Of a stretch of 64,000 nucleotides of DNA, positions 1 through 8,644 are shown piece by piece. Location: positions 62,001-126,000 of the forward strand of contig CAYOAP010000008.1 in NCBI GenBank assembly GCA_964401995.1. The letters run 5' to 3'. Source of the DNA: DATCBF01 sp964401995 (lineage in GTDB: Bacteria; Actinomycetota; Thermoleophilia; Solirubrobacterales; 70-9). A program made the position numbers and the translations under genes. The notes beneath the pieces were generated by a model. That model was not told the origin of the DNA, did no database searches, and saw only the letters and a list, made by a program, of their open reading frames with translations. Numbering within the stretch: position 1 is the first letter of the stretch; each line of letters starts with the position of its first letter.

Positions 1-36
1 GAACGCTTCATCGGCAAGAAGGGACGTTCGGTTTAG
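1..36 (+). CDS. 3' tail of an unidentified gene (partial)
   Basis: The first frame reads ERFIGKKGRSV and then TAG at 34-36, with no stop before the window edge. It is convergent with the lipoprotein gene that follows, so it is probably the C-terminal end of a plus-strand gene. Eleven residues are too few to name a family, and it could be a chance open stretch. The bases from 37 to 75 hold nothing recognisable. Confidence 0.3.
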   Translation, partial: ERFIGKKGRSV

Positions 37-75
37 CAATTTCCTACCCAAAAATGATGAAAATCTGCAACTTTC

Positions 76-924
76 CTACTTGATCTCGACTTTTTTCAGC
101 AATCCCTCTTCAAAATGGGGCTTGCCGCCGTCGCGATCGGTCAGTGGGCAGAAGAAGACGTAGACGCCTTTTTTCAGGTCCAGAGTGGTCGTCTGCGAGT
201 TTCCGCCATCGAGCACCGGGCTCTGGATCACCGTTTCCAGTTCGGCAAATGCCGGTGGCTTCGGCGAGCGGAAGGACTTTTCGATTTCGGCCAGCGAGGG
301 GTCCTGGCCATCCTTGAGGCGATAGGCGGCGATCAGGTGCAGGGCCTTGTCGCCCTCGCTGTGGAAGGTCAATTCGTTCTCCCCCGCCTTCAGGCCGGAG
401 ATTTCCCAGGCGAAACTGTCTTTGCCGGTTTCCGCCGCGGTCACCGTCGCCGGCGTGCTCGGCAGGTCGCCTTCGTCGCCAGCCGTGACTTCAAGCGACC
501 CGGTGGCGGGAGCGCCGGTGAGGCCAGGACCGCCGAGCTCGGTCAGCGCGTAGCTGCCCGAAGGGAGGTTGAGGACCGCGGTGGCGGTCTGCCCGGGAGC
601 GGTGGTCCCGACGCCGCCCTCGGCCCGCAGCCATTCCGGCGTCTTCGGGCTGTTGCCCTGGATGATCTTCAGGCCTTCTTCAATTGAGTGATCGCCCTTG
701 AGCAGGGCGAGCTGAACCGAGTGCGGCGCCTTGCCCTTGTTCTCGAACTTGATTTCGACCAGGCCGCCTTCGGTCGACTTGGGCGCCTTGAAGCTTGCTT
801 CGCCGCCGGCTTCGCTGATCGAGATCGCGAGTGGCGCCGGGGTCTGGCTGCTGCCTCCACAGCCAACCGCGCCGGCGGGCACGAGCACAGCCAGGCAGGT
901 CAGGATCGTGAGGCGGGGGCGCAT
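76..924 (-). CDS. Putative secreted lipoprotein with two cupredoxin-like halves
   Basis: 282 residues. The N-terminus has a basic start, a hydrophobic stretch and a Cys at about residue 22 in the context GAVGCGGSS, which is consistent with a lipoprotein signal (the -3 residue is acceptable, not ideal). After it come two similar halves, roughly 30-145 and 155-282. Each has an AP/KA-HS/HL motif (KAPHSVQLA; KALHLIAAY), a stretch of about 25 residues with 'SLAEIEKS' or 'IEEGLKII', and a final 'GSYALTELG' or 'GVYVFFCPL' strand. This layout resembles cupredoxin-like secreted proteins in which His and Cys could bind copper, but only the second half has a Cys near its end. It lies 11 bases downstream of gltX on the same strand and may be co-transcribed with it. 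The copper-binding role is an inference. Confidence 0.7.
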   Translation of the reverse strand: MRPRLTILTCLAVLVPAGAVGCGGSSQTPAPLAISISEAGGEASFKAPKSTEGGLVEIKFENKGKAPHSVQLALLKGDHSIEEGLKIIQGNSPKTPEWLRAEGGVGTTAPGQTATAVLNLPSGSYALTELGGPGLTGAPATGSLEVTAGDEGDLPSTPATVTAAETGKDSFAWEISGLKAGENELTFHSEGDKALHLIAAYRLKDGQDPSLAEIEKSFRSPKPPAFAELETVIQSPVLDGGNSQTTTLDLKKGVYVFFCPLTDRDGGKPHFEEGLLKKVEIK

Positions 925-935
925 CGCGGCTGACG

Positions 936-2309
936 TTACCCGAGGCCGTCGGCGGCCAGGCGCTGGACCGCAGCGTCGATGCGGGCCAGCGACGACTCGC
1001 GGCCAAGCACGGACAGGGACTCGAAGATGCCGGGGGAGACAGCGGCGCCGGTGATCGCCACCCGGATCGGCTGGTAGAGCTTTCCCGCCTTGATCTCAAG
1101 CTGCTCTGGCAATGGCGACAGCGCCGCCTCGACCGCGTCGGGATCGAAGCCGTCGGCGCCCGCCAGCGCCTTGCCTGCCGCTTCCAGCACAGCCCGCGAC
1201 CCGTCCTTCATCACCTTGGCCCAGGCCTTCGGATCGTCGACCGGCGGTTCGAAGAGGAAGCGGATCAAGACCCAGACCTCATCCAGGGTCTGCGCTTTCT
1301 CCTGCACGATCTCGCAGGCATCGCGCAGGCGCTGGTCGTCATCGCGGCCAAGGTGGCGGGCGACCGCCGCGGTGTACTCGTCGAGCGGCATCTCGCGCAT
1401 GAAGCGGCCGTTGACCCAGCGCAGCTTCTTCTCGTCGAAGATCGCCGCCGCCTTGCCGACGTCCTCGACCCGGAAGCGCCCGACCAGCTCCTCGGTCGAC
1501 ATCAGGGTCGTGTCGTCGTCGGTGCCCCAGCCGAGCAGGGCGAGGTAGTTGCGGACCGCGGCCGGCAGATAGCCGGAGTCGCGCAGCTCCTGCACGGAGG
1601 CGGCGCCGTGGCGCTTGGAGAGCTTCTTGCCATCGGGGCCGTGCAGCAGCGGCAGGTGGGCGTAGCGCGGCGCCTCGTGCCCGAGCGCGGCGAGGACAAG
1701 CAGCTGCTTGGGGGTGTTGGAGAGGTGGTCGTCGCCGCGGACCACCTCGGAGATCCCCATCTCGGCGTCGTCGACGGCGACCGCGAAGTTGTAGAGGACG
1801 GAGCCGTCGCCGCGGGCGATCACGAAGTCGTCGTAGCTGCGGTTGGGGAAGCGCACCTCGCCGCGGATCAGGTCGTCGACCACGGTCTCGCCGCCGTCGG
1901 GAACCCGGAGGCGGATCGCCGCCCCCTCGTCGCTGGTCGGCTTGCCGCGATAGCCGCGGTCGGCGCCGTGCTCGGCCTTCCAAGCCTCGACGTCCTTGGC
2001 CGTGGCGCCATCGTGGTAGGCGGCGCCGGAGTCGAGCAGGCGCTGCAGGGCGTCGGCGTGGCGCTCGGCGCGCGCGACCTGCGAGACCGGGCCCTCGTCC
2101 CAGTCCAGCTGCAGCCAGCGCATCGCGTCGAGGATCTGCTCGACGTTGGCCTCGGTCGAGCGCTCGCGATCGGTGTCCTCGATCCGAAGCACCAATTCGC
2201 CGCCCGAATGACGCGCCGCGAGCCAGTTATAGAGTGCCGTCCTCGCCCCGCCGATGTGCAGCGCACCGGTCGGCGAGGGGGCAAATCTAAGTCGGAGGTC
2301 TGAGGTCAT
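936..2309 (-). CDS. gltX: Glutamyl-tRNA synthetase
   Basis: Class I aminoacyl-tRNA synthetase that charges tRNA-Glu (and, where Gln-tRNA synthetase is missing, also tRNA-Gln for amidotransfer). From the ATG at 2309 the protein has 457 residues and starts with MTSDLRLRFAPSPTGALHIG, which holds the HIGH-type ATP motif (LHIGG). The second class I signature is visible as KLSKRHG near residue 235, and RIEDTDRER near residue 45 is the family's Glu-adenylate motif. A longer frame reaches a TTG at 2351, but the family starts at the ATG, so I chose 2309. That start codon overlaps the divergent nfo start by two bases, and no Shine-Dalgarno sequence precedes it. The lipoprotein gene follows 11 bases downstream. 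Confidence 0.97.
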   Translation of the reverse strand: MTSDLRLRFAPSPTGALHIGGARTALYNWLAARHSGGELVLRIEDTDRERSTEANVEQILDAMRWLQLDWDEGPVSQVARAERHADALQRLLDSGAAYHDGATAKDVEAWKAEHGADRGYRGKPTSDEGAAIRLRVPDGGETVVDDLIRGEVRFPNRSYDDFVIARGDGSVLYNFAVAVDDAEMGISEVVRGDDHLSNTPKQLLVLAALGHEAPRYAHLPLLHGPDGKKLSKRHGAASVQELRDSGYLPAAVRNYLALLGWGTDDDTTLMSTEELVGRFRVEDVGKAAAIFDEKKLRWVNGRFMREMPLDEYTAAVARHLGRDDDQRLRDACEIVQEKAQTLDEVWVLIRFLFEPPVDDPKAWAKVMKDGSRAVLEAAGKALAGADGFDPDAVEAALSPLPEQLEIKAGKLYQPIRVAITGAAVSPGIFESLSVLGRESSLARIDAAVQRLAADGLG

Positions 2310-3180
2310 GTTGATCGGCGCGCATGTTTCCACAGCTGGCGGGCTGGACAAGGCGGTCGAGCGTGGCGCCGGTCTTGGCTGTGAATCGATTCAGATATTC
2401 CACCAGAGTCCGCGAATGTGGCGGCCGACCCGCTACGGCGACGAGGACTTTGCGGCTTTTCGGGAGGCAATGGATGCCTCGCCGGTGGAAGCGGTCGTGA
2501 TCCACGCCGTCTACCTGATCAACTGCGCGACGACCGACGCCGAGCTGCGCAAGAAGTCCTTGGCCTCGCTGACCCACGCGCTGCGGATCGGCGACGGGAT
2601 CGGCGCCGCCGGGGTCGTCCTCCACCCCGGCGCGCAGAAAGGCGAGGAGCTGGCCCCCTCGATCAAGCGCGCCTCCAAGGTGATCGCGGCGGCGCTCAAA
2701 GACAGCGACAGCTGCCCGCTGCTGCTCGAGCAGACCGCCGGCCACAAAGGCCTGCTCGGCCGCGACTTCGACCAGACCGCGGAGCTGATCGACGGCGCCG
2801 GCGGCGGCAAACGCCTCGGGCTCTGCCTCGACTCCTGCCACCTCTTCGTCCAGGGCTACGACATAACCGACGAATCCCACCTCGACGGCGTGCTCAAAGA
2901 AGCCGACGAAAAGGTCGGCCTAGAGCGCCTGCAGTGCGTCCACGTAAATGACGCCGCCGCCCCGCTCGGCTCCTGCCGCGACCGCCACGCCAACATCGGC
3001 AAGGGCGAGATGGGGAAACAGGGCTTGGCCGCGTTTCTTTCCGAGCCTCGGTTTGAGGGGCTGCCGGCGACGCTGGAGACTCCTGGGCCCGAAAAGAAAG
3101 GGTCGGACAAAAAAGAAGTGCAGGCCGCGAAGAGGTTGCGCAAAACCGGGCTTACGCGTCGGCAGCGCATCCGACATTGA
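2308..3180 (+). CDS. nfo: Probable deoxyribonuclease IV (endonuclease IV, AP endonuclease)
   Basis: Cuts DNA 5' to abasic sites in base excision repair using a three-zinc centre in a TIM barrel. The 290-residue product starts MLIGAHVSTAGGLDKAVER. Metal-ligand motifs are in order: VVIHAVYL, VLHPGAQK, LLLEQTAG, LCLDSCHLF, HVNDAA, DRHANIGKGEMG and LETPG. The ATG at 2308 is preceded by GGAGG at 2294-2298 with nine bases between, which fixes this start over the upstream in-frame codon at 2254. The last 30 residues are rich in Lys and Arg and extend a little past the usual end of the family. It is divergent from gltX with overlapping start codons. Confidence 0.95.
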   Translation: MLIGAHVSTAGGLDKAVERGAGLGCESIQIFHQSPRMWRPTRYGDEDFAAFREAMDASPVEAVVIHAVYLINCATTDAELRKKSLASLTHALRIGDGIGAAGVVLHPGAQKGEELAPSIKRASKVIAAALKDSDSCPLLLEQTAGHKGLLGRDFDQTAELIDGAGGGKRLGLCLDSCHLFVQGYDITDESHLDGVLKEADEKVGLERLQCVHVNDAAAPLGSCRDRHANIGKGEMGKQGLAAFLSEPRFEGLPATLETPGPEKKGSDKKEVQAAKRLRKTGLTRRQRIRH

Positions 3181-3212
3181 CCACACTGGAGTGGGGCAAA
3201 AGTCGGATGCGC
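3165..3212. terminator. Hairpin between convergent nfo and acyl-CoA dehydrogenase genes
   Basis: A perfect 11-base inverted repeat (GCGCATCCGAC at 3165-3175 and GTCGGATGCGC at 3202-3212) brackets the nfo stop codon and lies just before the stop of the convergent dehydrogenase gene. A smaller CCAC/GTGG stem is inside it. There is no long T-tract, so it is a candidate bidirectional terminator and not a textbook one. Confidence 0.5.
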
Positions 3213-3226
3213 GCTCCCGTGCGCTC

Positions 3227-4522
3227 CTATTTGACGTGCACGCCCGAGATAGCCCGCGAGATCACCAGACGCTGGATCTCGGAGGTCCCCTCGAAGATCG
3301 TGTAGATCTTGGCGTCACGATGCATACGCTCGACCGGGAACTCTCGGGTGTAGCCGTTGCCGCCGAGGATCTGGATCGCTCGCTCGGTTGACCAGACGGC
3401 GACTTCGCCCGCCTTCAGCTTCGACATCGAGCCCTCGGCGTTTTCGAATTTCTGGCCGCTGCGCCCCATCCAAGCGGCGCGCCAGACGAGCAGGCGGGCA
3501 GCGTCGATCTCCAGCTTCATGTCGGCCAGGGTGAAGGCGATCGACTGGTTCTCGATGATCGCCCGGCCAAACTGCCGGCGCTCCTTGGCGTAGTCGAGCG
3601 CGTACTCGTAGGCGGCGCGGGCGATGCCTAGCGCCTGGGCCCCGACCGTCGGCCGGCTTGCCTCAAAGGTCTGCATTGCCGCCTGGCCTTTGCCCTTCTT
3701 GCCCTCACGGACCCGGGCCAGCCGCTCGTCAAGTTTCTCTTTGCCGCCGAGCAGGCAGGCGCCGGGGACGCGGCAGTCGTCGAGGTGGACGTCAGCAGTG
3801 TGGGAGGCGCGGAGGCCGTGCTTCTTGACCTTCGCCCCCTGCTCGCAGCCTTTCGTGCCCGGGGGGATGACGAAGGCGGCGTGGCCGCGCGAGCCAAGCT
3901 CGCGGTCGACCGAGGCGATGATCACGTGGATATTGGCGATGCCGCCGTTGGTGGCCCAGGCCTTCTGCCCGTTGATCACCCACTCATCCGCAGCTTCGTC
4001 GTACTTGGCGGTGGTGCGGATCGCGGAGACATCGGAGCCGGCGTCGGGCTCAGAGGCACAGAAGGCGCCGAGCTTGACGTCGTCGGGAGTGCCGAAGCAC
4101 TGCGGGATCCACTCCCCCATCTGCTCAGGCGTCCCCTGTCCGAAGATCGCGGCGACAGCGAGCGAGGTGCCCATGATCGCCATGCCGATGCCGGCATCGC
4201 CCCAGAACAGCTCCTCGTTGGCGATCGGCAGCGTCAGGCCGGTCTCGTCGGCCCAGAACTGGCCGAGCGCTTCGAACCCGTAGAGGCCGATCTTGGCCGC
4301 CTCCTGGATCACGGCCCAAGGCGTCTCCTCGCGCTCGTCCCACTCGGCTGCTGCCGGCCTGGCCACGCCCTCGGCGAAGCCGTGCACCCAGTCGCGAATG
4401 TCCTTCTGGTCCTGGTTCAGCTCAAGCGTGAATTTGGCTTCGCCCGGAACCTTCGGTCCACCGTCCCCGGTGACCTCGGCCAGCATCTCCTCTGCCTCTG
4501 TGACTACTGAAGTTTCATCCAT
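3227..4522 (-). CDS. Acyl-CoA dehydrogenase
   Basis: FAD enzyme of the acyl-CoA dehydrogenase superfamily, which oxidises an acyl-CoA to the 2-enoyl-CoA and passes electrons to ETF. The 431 residues include the middle-domain signature around LGAFCASEPDAGSDVSAI and the C-terminal signature QILGGNGYTREFPVERMHRD. The catalytic Glu is E411 in IFEGTSEIQ. The N-terminus carries about 35 acidic residues before the first domain, longer than the usual 380-390-residue members. Substrate chain length cannot be read from the sequence; glutaryl-CoA and medium-chain enzymes look alike at this level. It is 65 bases downstream of the Cys-rich gene on the same strand. Confidence 0.93.
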   Translation of the reverse strand: MDETSVVTEAEEMLAEVTGDGGPKVPGEAKFTLELNQDQKDIRDWVHGFAEGVARPAAAEWDEREETPWAVIQEAAKIGLYGFEALGQFWADETGLTLPIANEELFWGDAGIGMAIMGTSLAVAAIFGQGTPEQMGEWIPQCFGTPDDVKLGAFCASEPDAGSDVSAIRTTAKYDEAADEWVINGQKAWATNGGIANIHVIIASVDRELGSRGHAAFVIPPGTKGCEQGAKVKKHGLRASHTADVHLDDCRVPGACLLGGKEKLDERLARVREGKKGKGQAAMQTFEASRPTVGAQALGIARAAYEYALDYAKERRQFGRAIIENQSIAFTLADMKLEIDAARLLVWRAAWMGRSGQKFENAEGSMSKLKAGEVAVWSTERAIQILGGNGYTREFPVERMHRDAKIYTIFEGTSEIQRLVISRAISGVHVK

Positions 4523-4587
4523 AGCTCCAATATTACATGGAACTATGTCTCGTTACATTATGAAATGGTTAGATGATTGCTGAGTAG

Positions 4588-4977
4588 TTAGATGTCGCGC
4601 AGGTCAAAGGCCCTCAGGCCCTCAGGGCCCTGGTCGCTGCAGTCGAAGAAACGGGGGTTGACGCAGTCATAAGAGGGGCCGGCGCCCTCGTAGGCGCGCT
4701 CGACCGTGAACTGGCAGTGGGGCAGCGGCGAGCCGGTCACCTTGACCCCGCCGAACCCGCCGGGCTCAAGCACGGCCTCAAGCTCGATCTCGGCCCCGAA
4801 GACCTCCTGCATGCAGCCGACGTACTGGACGCCGGTGAGCGAGTCGACGAAGCCGTAGAGGAAGCGGCAGCCCATTTCCAAGCAGCTGCGGGGCTCGACC
4901 ATCTTGTCGCAGAACGAGCGGCACTGGCGGCACTCGCCGGCGCGGGCTGTCTTGTCCTCTTTCTGGCGCGTAGCCAC
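4588..4977 (-). CDS. Cys-rich protein of unknown function
   Basis: 129 residues with no recognised family. There are nine cysteines, starting C-X2-C-X3-C at residues 16, 19 and 23 and followed by C32, C37 and C55; three more lie in HC, DC and DC contexts in the second half. The spacing suggests metal or Fe-S binding, but it is not a classical zinc-finger order. No signal peptide or membrane segment is visible, so it is predicted to be cytoplasmic. It sits between dnaE (stop 40 bases upstream) and the acyl-CoA dehydrogenase, all on the minus strand. The conserved-looking core around MGCRFLYGFVDSLTG argues that it is a real gene. Confidence 0.75.
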   Translation of the reverse strand: MATRQKEDKTARAGECRQCRSFCDKMVEPRSCLEMGCRFLYGFVDSLTGVQYVGCMQEVFGAEIELEAVLEPGGFGGVKVTGSPLPHCQFTVERAYEGAGPSYDCVNPRFFDCSDQGPEGLRAFDLRDI

Positions 4978-5016
4978 CGAATCAGTGTAGGCGCCGGGGT
5001 GGCTGGACGCGAGGGC

Positions 5017-8000
5017 TCAGGCGGCGAGAGCGTCGGGCCCGAGCATGTGGCCCAGCTCCGCCCGCAGCCCGCTTGAGGGGCGGACGCGGTACTCGCTGCC
5101 GAAGCGCAGGCTGCGCTTGCCGTCGCTCATCTGCATCACCAGGTGGACGTCGGCCTCGCCTTTGTGGTGCTCGAAGACGGCCTTCAGCTCCTCGACCAGG
5201 CCCGGGTTGACCTTGGCGACGTCGATCGTCAGCAGCAGTGGCTGCGAGGGCGCAGTGGCGGCTGCGGTCGCCTTCGCCATCTCCTCACCGTCGGGCTCGA
5301 AGCGCTGGGCCTCCTGGACGACGAGCTTGGTCTCACCCCGGTCCTTGTGGTCGAGGCGGCCCCTGACGAGGACGACCGCATCGGGCGCGATCACGGCGGC
5401 GCTCTCGGCCTGGTCGGCCTTGAAGACCAGCAGCTCGACCTGGCCCTCGACGTCGTCGAGGGTGGCGAACATCATCTGCGAGCCGCTCTTGGTGCGGATC
5501 TTTTTGCAGTCGACCACGATCCCGCCGACCGTCACCCACGACCCGTCGGCCTTGCCGCCGAGCTCGGCCAGCGAGCAATCGACTCGGGCGCGCAGGGCGT
5601 CGCGAACTTCGGTCAGCGGGTGCGAGGAGAGATAGGTGCCGAGCGTCTCCTTCTCCATCGCCAGCAGCTCGCGCCGATCGAACTCGACCGCGGAGATCGG
5701 CGGACGGTGATGGGCCTGCGAGGCGCCCCCTTCCCCAGCTTCGGCTTCGCCGAAGTCGAAGATCGAGCCCTGTCCCATCTGCGCGTCTTCCTGCGCCTTC
5801 TGGCCGGCCGACTGCGCCGCCGGCAGCGCCTCCAGCATCCCCTGGCGGGTGCCGCCGGTGGAATCGAGCGCGCCGCATTTGATCAAGCATTCGATCGCGC
5901 GTTTGTTGACCGCGCGAGAGTCGACCCGCTCGCAAAAATCCCAGATCGAGGCGATGTCAGCGTCCTCACGGGCGCGCAGGATCGCATCGACCGCCGCGTG
6001 GCCGACGTTCTTGACCGCGTCGAGGCCAAAGCGGATCGCCTTGGCGGAGACGACGAAGTCGTGGTCGGAGGAGTTGACGTCTGGCGGCAGCACTTCGATC
6101 CCCATCTCGGCGCAGCGGTTGACGAAGAACGGGACCTTGTCTTTGGTGCTCATCACCGAGGAGATCACCGCCGCCATGTACTCGGCCGGGTAGTTGGCCT
6201 TGAGGTAGGCGGTGCGGTAGGAGATCAGCCCGTAGCAGGCGGCGTGGGACTTGTTGAACGAGTAGTCGGCGGCCGCTTCGTTCAGCTTCCAGAGGTCCTT
6301 GGCAACGCTTGGCTCGGTTTTCGATTCCTTCAGGCCCTGCATGAATTTGTCTTTCATCGTCGCCATCAGGTCGCGCTTCTTCTTGCCGATCGCCTTGCGC
6401 AGATCGTCTGCCTCGGCCCCGGTGAAGCCGGCCATCGAGCGCGAGATCTCCATCAACTGCTCCTGGTAGATGACGCAGCCGTGTGTCTCCTGCGTGATCG
6501 CCCGCAGGCGCGGGTCGGGGTAGCGGACCGTCGAGGGGTCCTTCTTGCCTTTGGCATAGGCGGGGATGTAGGCCATCGCGCCCGGCCGGTAGAGGGCGCC
6601 GAGCGCGACCAGGTCGGCGAACTCGGTCGGCCCGACCTTGCGCAGCGCGTCCCGCATCCCCTCGGACTCGAACTGGAAGACGCCGGTCGAATCCCCCTCG
6701 GCCAGCATCGCGTAGGTCTTGGCGTCGTCGAGCGGGATCTTCTCCATGTCGATCGTCTCGCCGCGCGAGCGCTGGATGATCGCGATCGCGTCCTCGATCA
6801 CGTCGAGGTTGCGCAACCCGAGGAAGTCCATCTTCAACAGGCCGAGCTCCTCGATCGGGCCCATCGAGTACTGGGTGACGATCTTGTACTGGCGCTCAGG
6901 CTTGCCGGAGCCGTTGCCGCCGGCCGCGGCCGGCGCGCTGCGGTCCTCGGCCAGCTGCAGCGGCACTATCTCCTGCAGCGGCCGGTCGGAGATCACCACC
7001 GCGGCGGCATGGATCGAGTTGTTGCGGACGATCCCCTCAAGGCCCTGGGCGACGTCTATCACCCGTTTCGCGTCGGGCTCGGAGTCGTAGGTCCGTTTCA
7101 GCTCCTGGCCCGGCTTCAGGCATTCGGCGAAGGAGGGGCTGCGGCCCATGATCGGCTCCGGGATCTGCTTCGCGAGGCGGTCTCCGGTGCCGTAGTCGAA
7201 GCCGAGCACGCGGGCGGCGTCGCGGGTGGCCGCGCGTGGCGCCATCTTGCCGAAGGTGATGATCTGGGCGACCGACTCGCGGCCGTATTTCTCGGCGACG
7301 TAGCGGATCACCCGCTCGCGGCCGCGGACCGAGAAATCGATGTCGATATCCGGCATCGATTTGCGGCCGGGGTTGAGGAAGCGCTCGAAGAGGAGGTCGT
7401 TGGCGAGCGGGTCGAGGTCGGTGATGCCGAGGCTGTAGGCGACGATCGAGCCGGCCGCCGAGCCGCGGCCCGGGCCGACGGCGATCCCGTTCTCCTTGGC
7501 GAAGCGGATGAAGTCCCAGACGATCAGGAAGTAGGAGGGGAAGCCCATCTCCTCGATCACGCCGAGCTCGAAGTCGAGCCGCTCCTGAGCCGCGGCCGGG
7601 ATCGGGTCGCCGTAGCGGCCGCGCATGCCCTCGGTCGCGATCCGCCGCAGCATCTGCTCCGGCTCCTCGCCGTCGTCGGTCGGGTAGCCCGGCAGCAGCA
7701 GCTTGCCGAGCTCGATCTCCAGCTCGCAGCGCTCGGCGATCTCCAGCGAGGTCGGCACCGCCTCCGGCCACTCGGCGAAGGACTCGGTCATTTCCTCGGA
7801 GGTCTTGAGGTAGAACTCGTTGGTGTCGAAGCTCATCTTCGGCGCTTCCAGCGTCGACTTGGTCTGGACGCAGAGCAGCGCCGCGTGGTTGTTGAAGTCC
7901 TCGCGCCGCAGGTAGTGGACGTCGGCGGTGCCGACCACGGGGCGGTTGAGCTCGCGGGCGAAGCGGACGATGCCCTCGTTCGCCTTGTCCTGGTCGGCGA

Positions 8001-8544
8001 TCCCGTTCTTCTGCACCTCGAAATAGACCTGCTCAGGGCCGAAAGCCTGGATCAGGTCGTCGAGGTGGGCGCGGGCATCGTCGTGGCGCTCCTCGACCAG
8101 GCGGCGGCAGAAGCGCGACTGCAGGCAGCCGGTGAGGACGATCACGCCCTCGGCGTGGGCCGCGAGCAGCTCCATGTCGACGTTGGCCTTGCCGCGCGAG
8201 AAGCCCTCGAGGAAGCCGGCCGAGGTCAGCTTGACCAGGTTGGAGAAGCCGGTGTCGCTGGAGGCAAGCAGGGTCAGGTGGTTGCGCTCGTAGCGCGGCT
8301 GCTCCTTGATCGCGTGGCGATCCTCGACGAAGTAGGCCTCAAGGCCGACGATCGGTTTGATCCCATGCTTGTTGCAGGCCTTGTAGAGCTCGACGGCGCC
8401 GTTCATCACGCCGTGGTCGGTGAGCCCGAGGGCGGGCTGCCCCATTTCGGCCGCCCGCGCCGCCATCGCGTCGATCTTGCAGGCGCCATCGAGCAGCGAG
8501 TACTCGCTGTGGGCGTGCAGGTGTACGGCAGAGGGTGCGCTCAC
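5017..8544 (-). CDS. dnaE: DNA polymerase III alpha subunit
   Basis: Catalytic subunit of the replicative C-family polymerase, 1175 residues as usual for DnaE1. The N-terminal PHP domain has its metal-binding start HLHAHSEYSLLDG and the TDHG motif near residue 45. The catalytic aspartates sit in PDIDIDFS near residue 398. The fingers segment (EQLMEISRSMAGFTGAEAD) and the helix-hairpin-helix and OB-fold (VTVGGIVVDCKKIRTKSG, about residue 990) follow. The start at ATG 8544 gives the family N-terminus (MSAPSAVHLHAHSEYS). A very long open frame on the opposite strand is a codon-bias shadow. The PHP histidines are intact, so proofreading by this domain is possible, though not shown. Confidence 0.97.
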   Translation of the reverse strand: MSAPSAVHLHAHSEYSLLDGACKIDAMAARAAEMGQPALGLTDHGVMNGAVELYKACNKHGIKPIVGLEAYFVEDRHAIKEQPRYERNHLTLLASSDTGFSNLVKLTSAGFLEGFSRGKANVDMELLAAHAEGVIVLTGCLQSRFCRRLVEERHDDARAHLDDLIQAFGPEQVYFEVQKNGIADQDKANEGIVRFARELNRPVVGTADVHYLRREDFNNHAALLCVQTKSTLEAPKMSFDTNEFYLKTSEEMTESFAEWPEAVPTSLEIAERCELEIELGKLLLPGYPTDDGEEPEQMLRRIATEGMRGRYGDPIPAAAQERLDFELGVIEEMGFPSYFLIVWDFIRFAKENGIAVGPGRGSAAGSIVAYSLGITDLDPLANDLLFERFLNPGRKSMPDIDIDFSVRGRERVIRYVAEKYGRESVAQIITFGKMAPRAATRDAARVLGFDYGTGDRLAKQIPEPIMGRSPSFAECLKPGQELKRTYDSEPDAKRVIDVAQGLEGIVRNNSIHAAAVVISDRPLQEIVPLQLAEDRSAPAAAGGNGSGKPERQYKIVTQYSMGPIEELGLLKMDFLGLRNLDVIEDAIAIIQRSRGETIDMEKIPLDDAKTYAMLAEGDSTGVFQFESEGMRDALRKVGPTEFADLVALGALYRPGAMAYIPAYAKGKKDPSTVRYPDPRLRAITQETHGCVIYQEQLMEISRSMAGFTGAEADDLRKAIGKKKRDLMATMKDKFMQGLKESKTEPSVAKDLWKLNEAAADYSFNKSHAACYGLISYRTAYLKANYPAEYMAAVISSVMSTKDKVPFFVNRCAEMGIEVLPPDVNSSDHDFVVSAKAIRFGLDAVKNVGHAAVDAILRAREDADIASIWDFCERVDSRAVNKRAIECLIKCGALDSTGGTRQGMLEALPAAQSAGQKAQEDAQMGQGSIFDFGEAEAGEGGASQAHHRPPISAVEFDRRELLAMEKETLGTYLSSHPLTEVRDALRARVDCSLAELGGKADGSWVTVGGIVVDCKKIRTKSGSQMMFATLDDVEGQVELLVFKADQAESAAVIAPDAVVLVRGRLDHKDRGETKLVVQEAQRFEPDGEEMAKATAAATAPSQPLLLTIDVAKVNPGLVEELKAVFEHHKGEADVHLVMQMSDGKRSLRFGSEYRVRPSSGLRAELGHMLGPDALAA

Positions 8545-8644
8545 GGACTCGGCCGATCATGCCAAGAGGGGCAGATGGCAAGACCCTCCTCTTGCGCGTC
8601 TTCCGCGCTATCTCCGTGTGTATTTCGTTACAGCCGCGTGGCTT

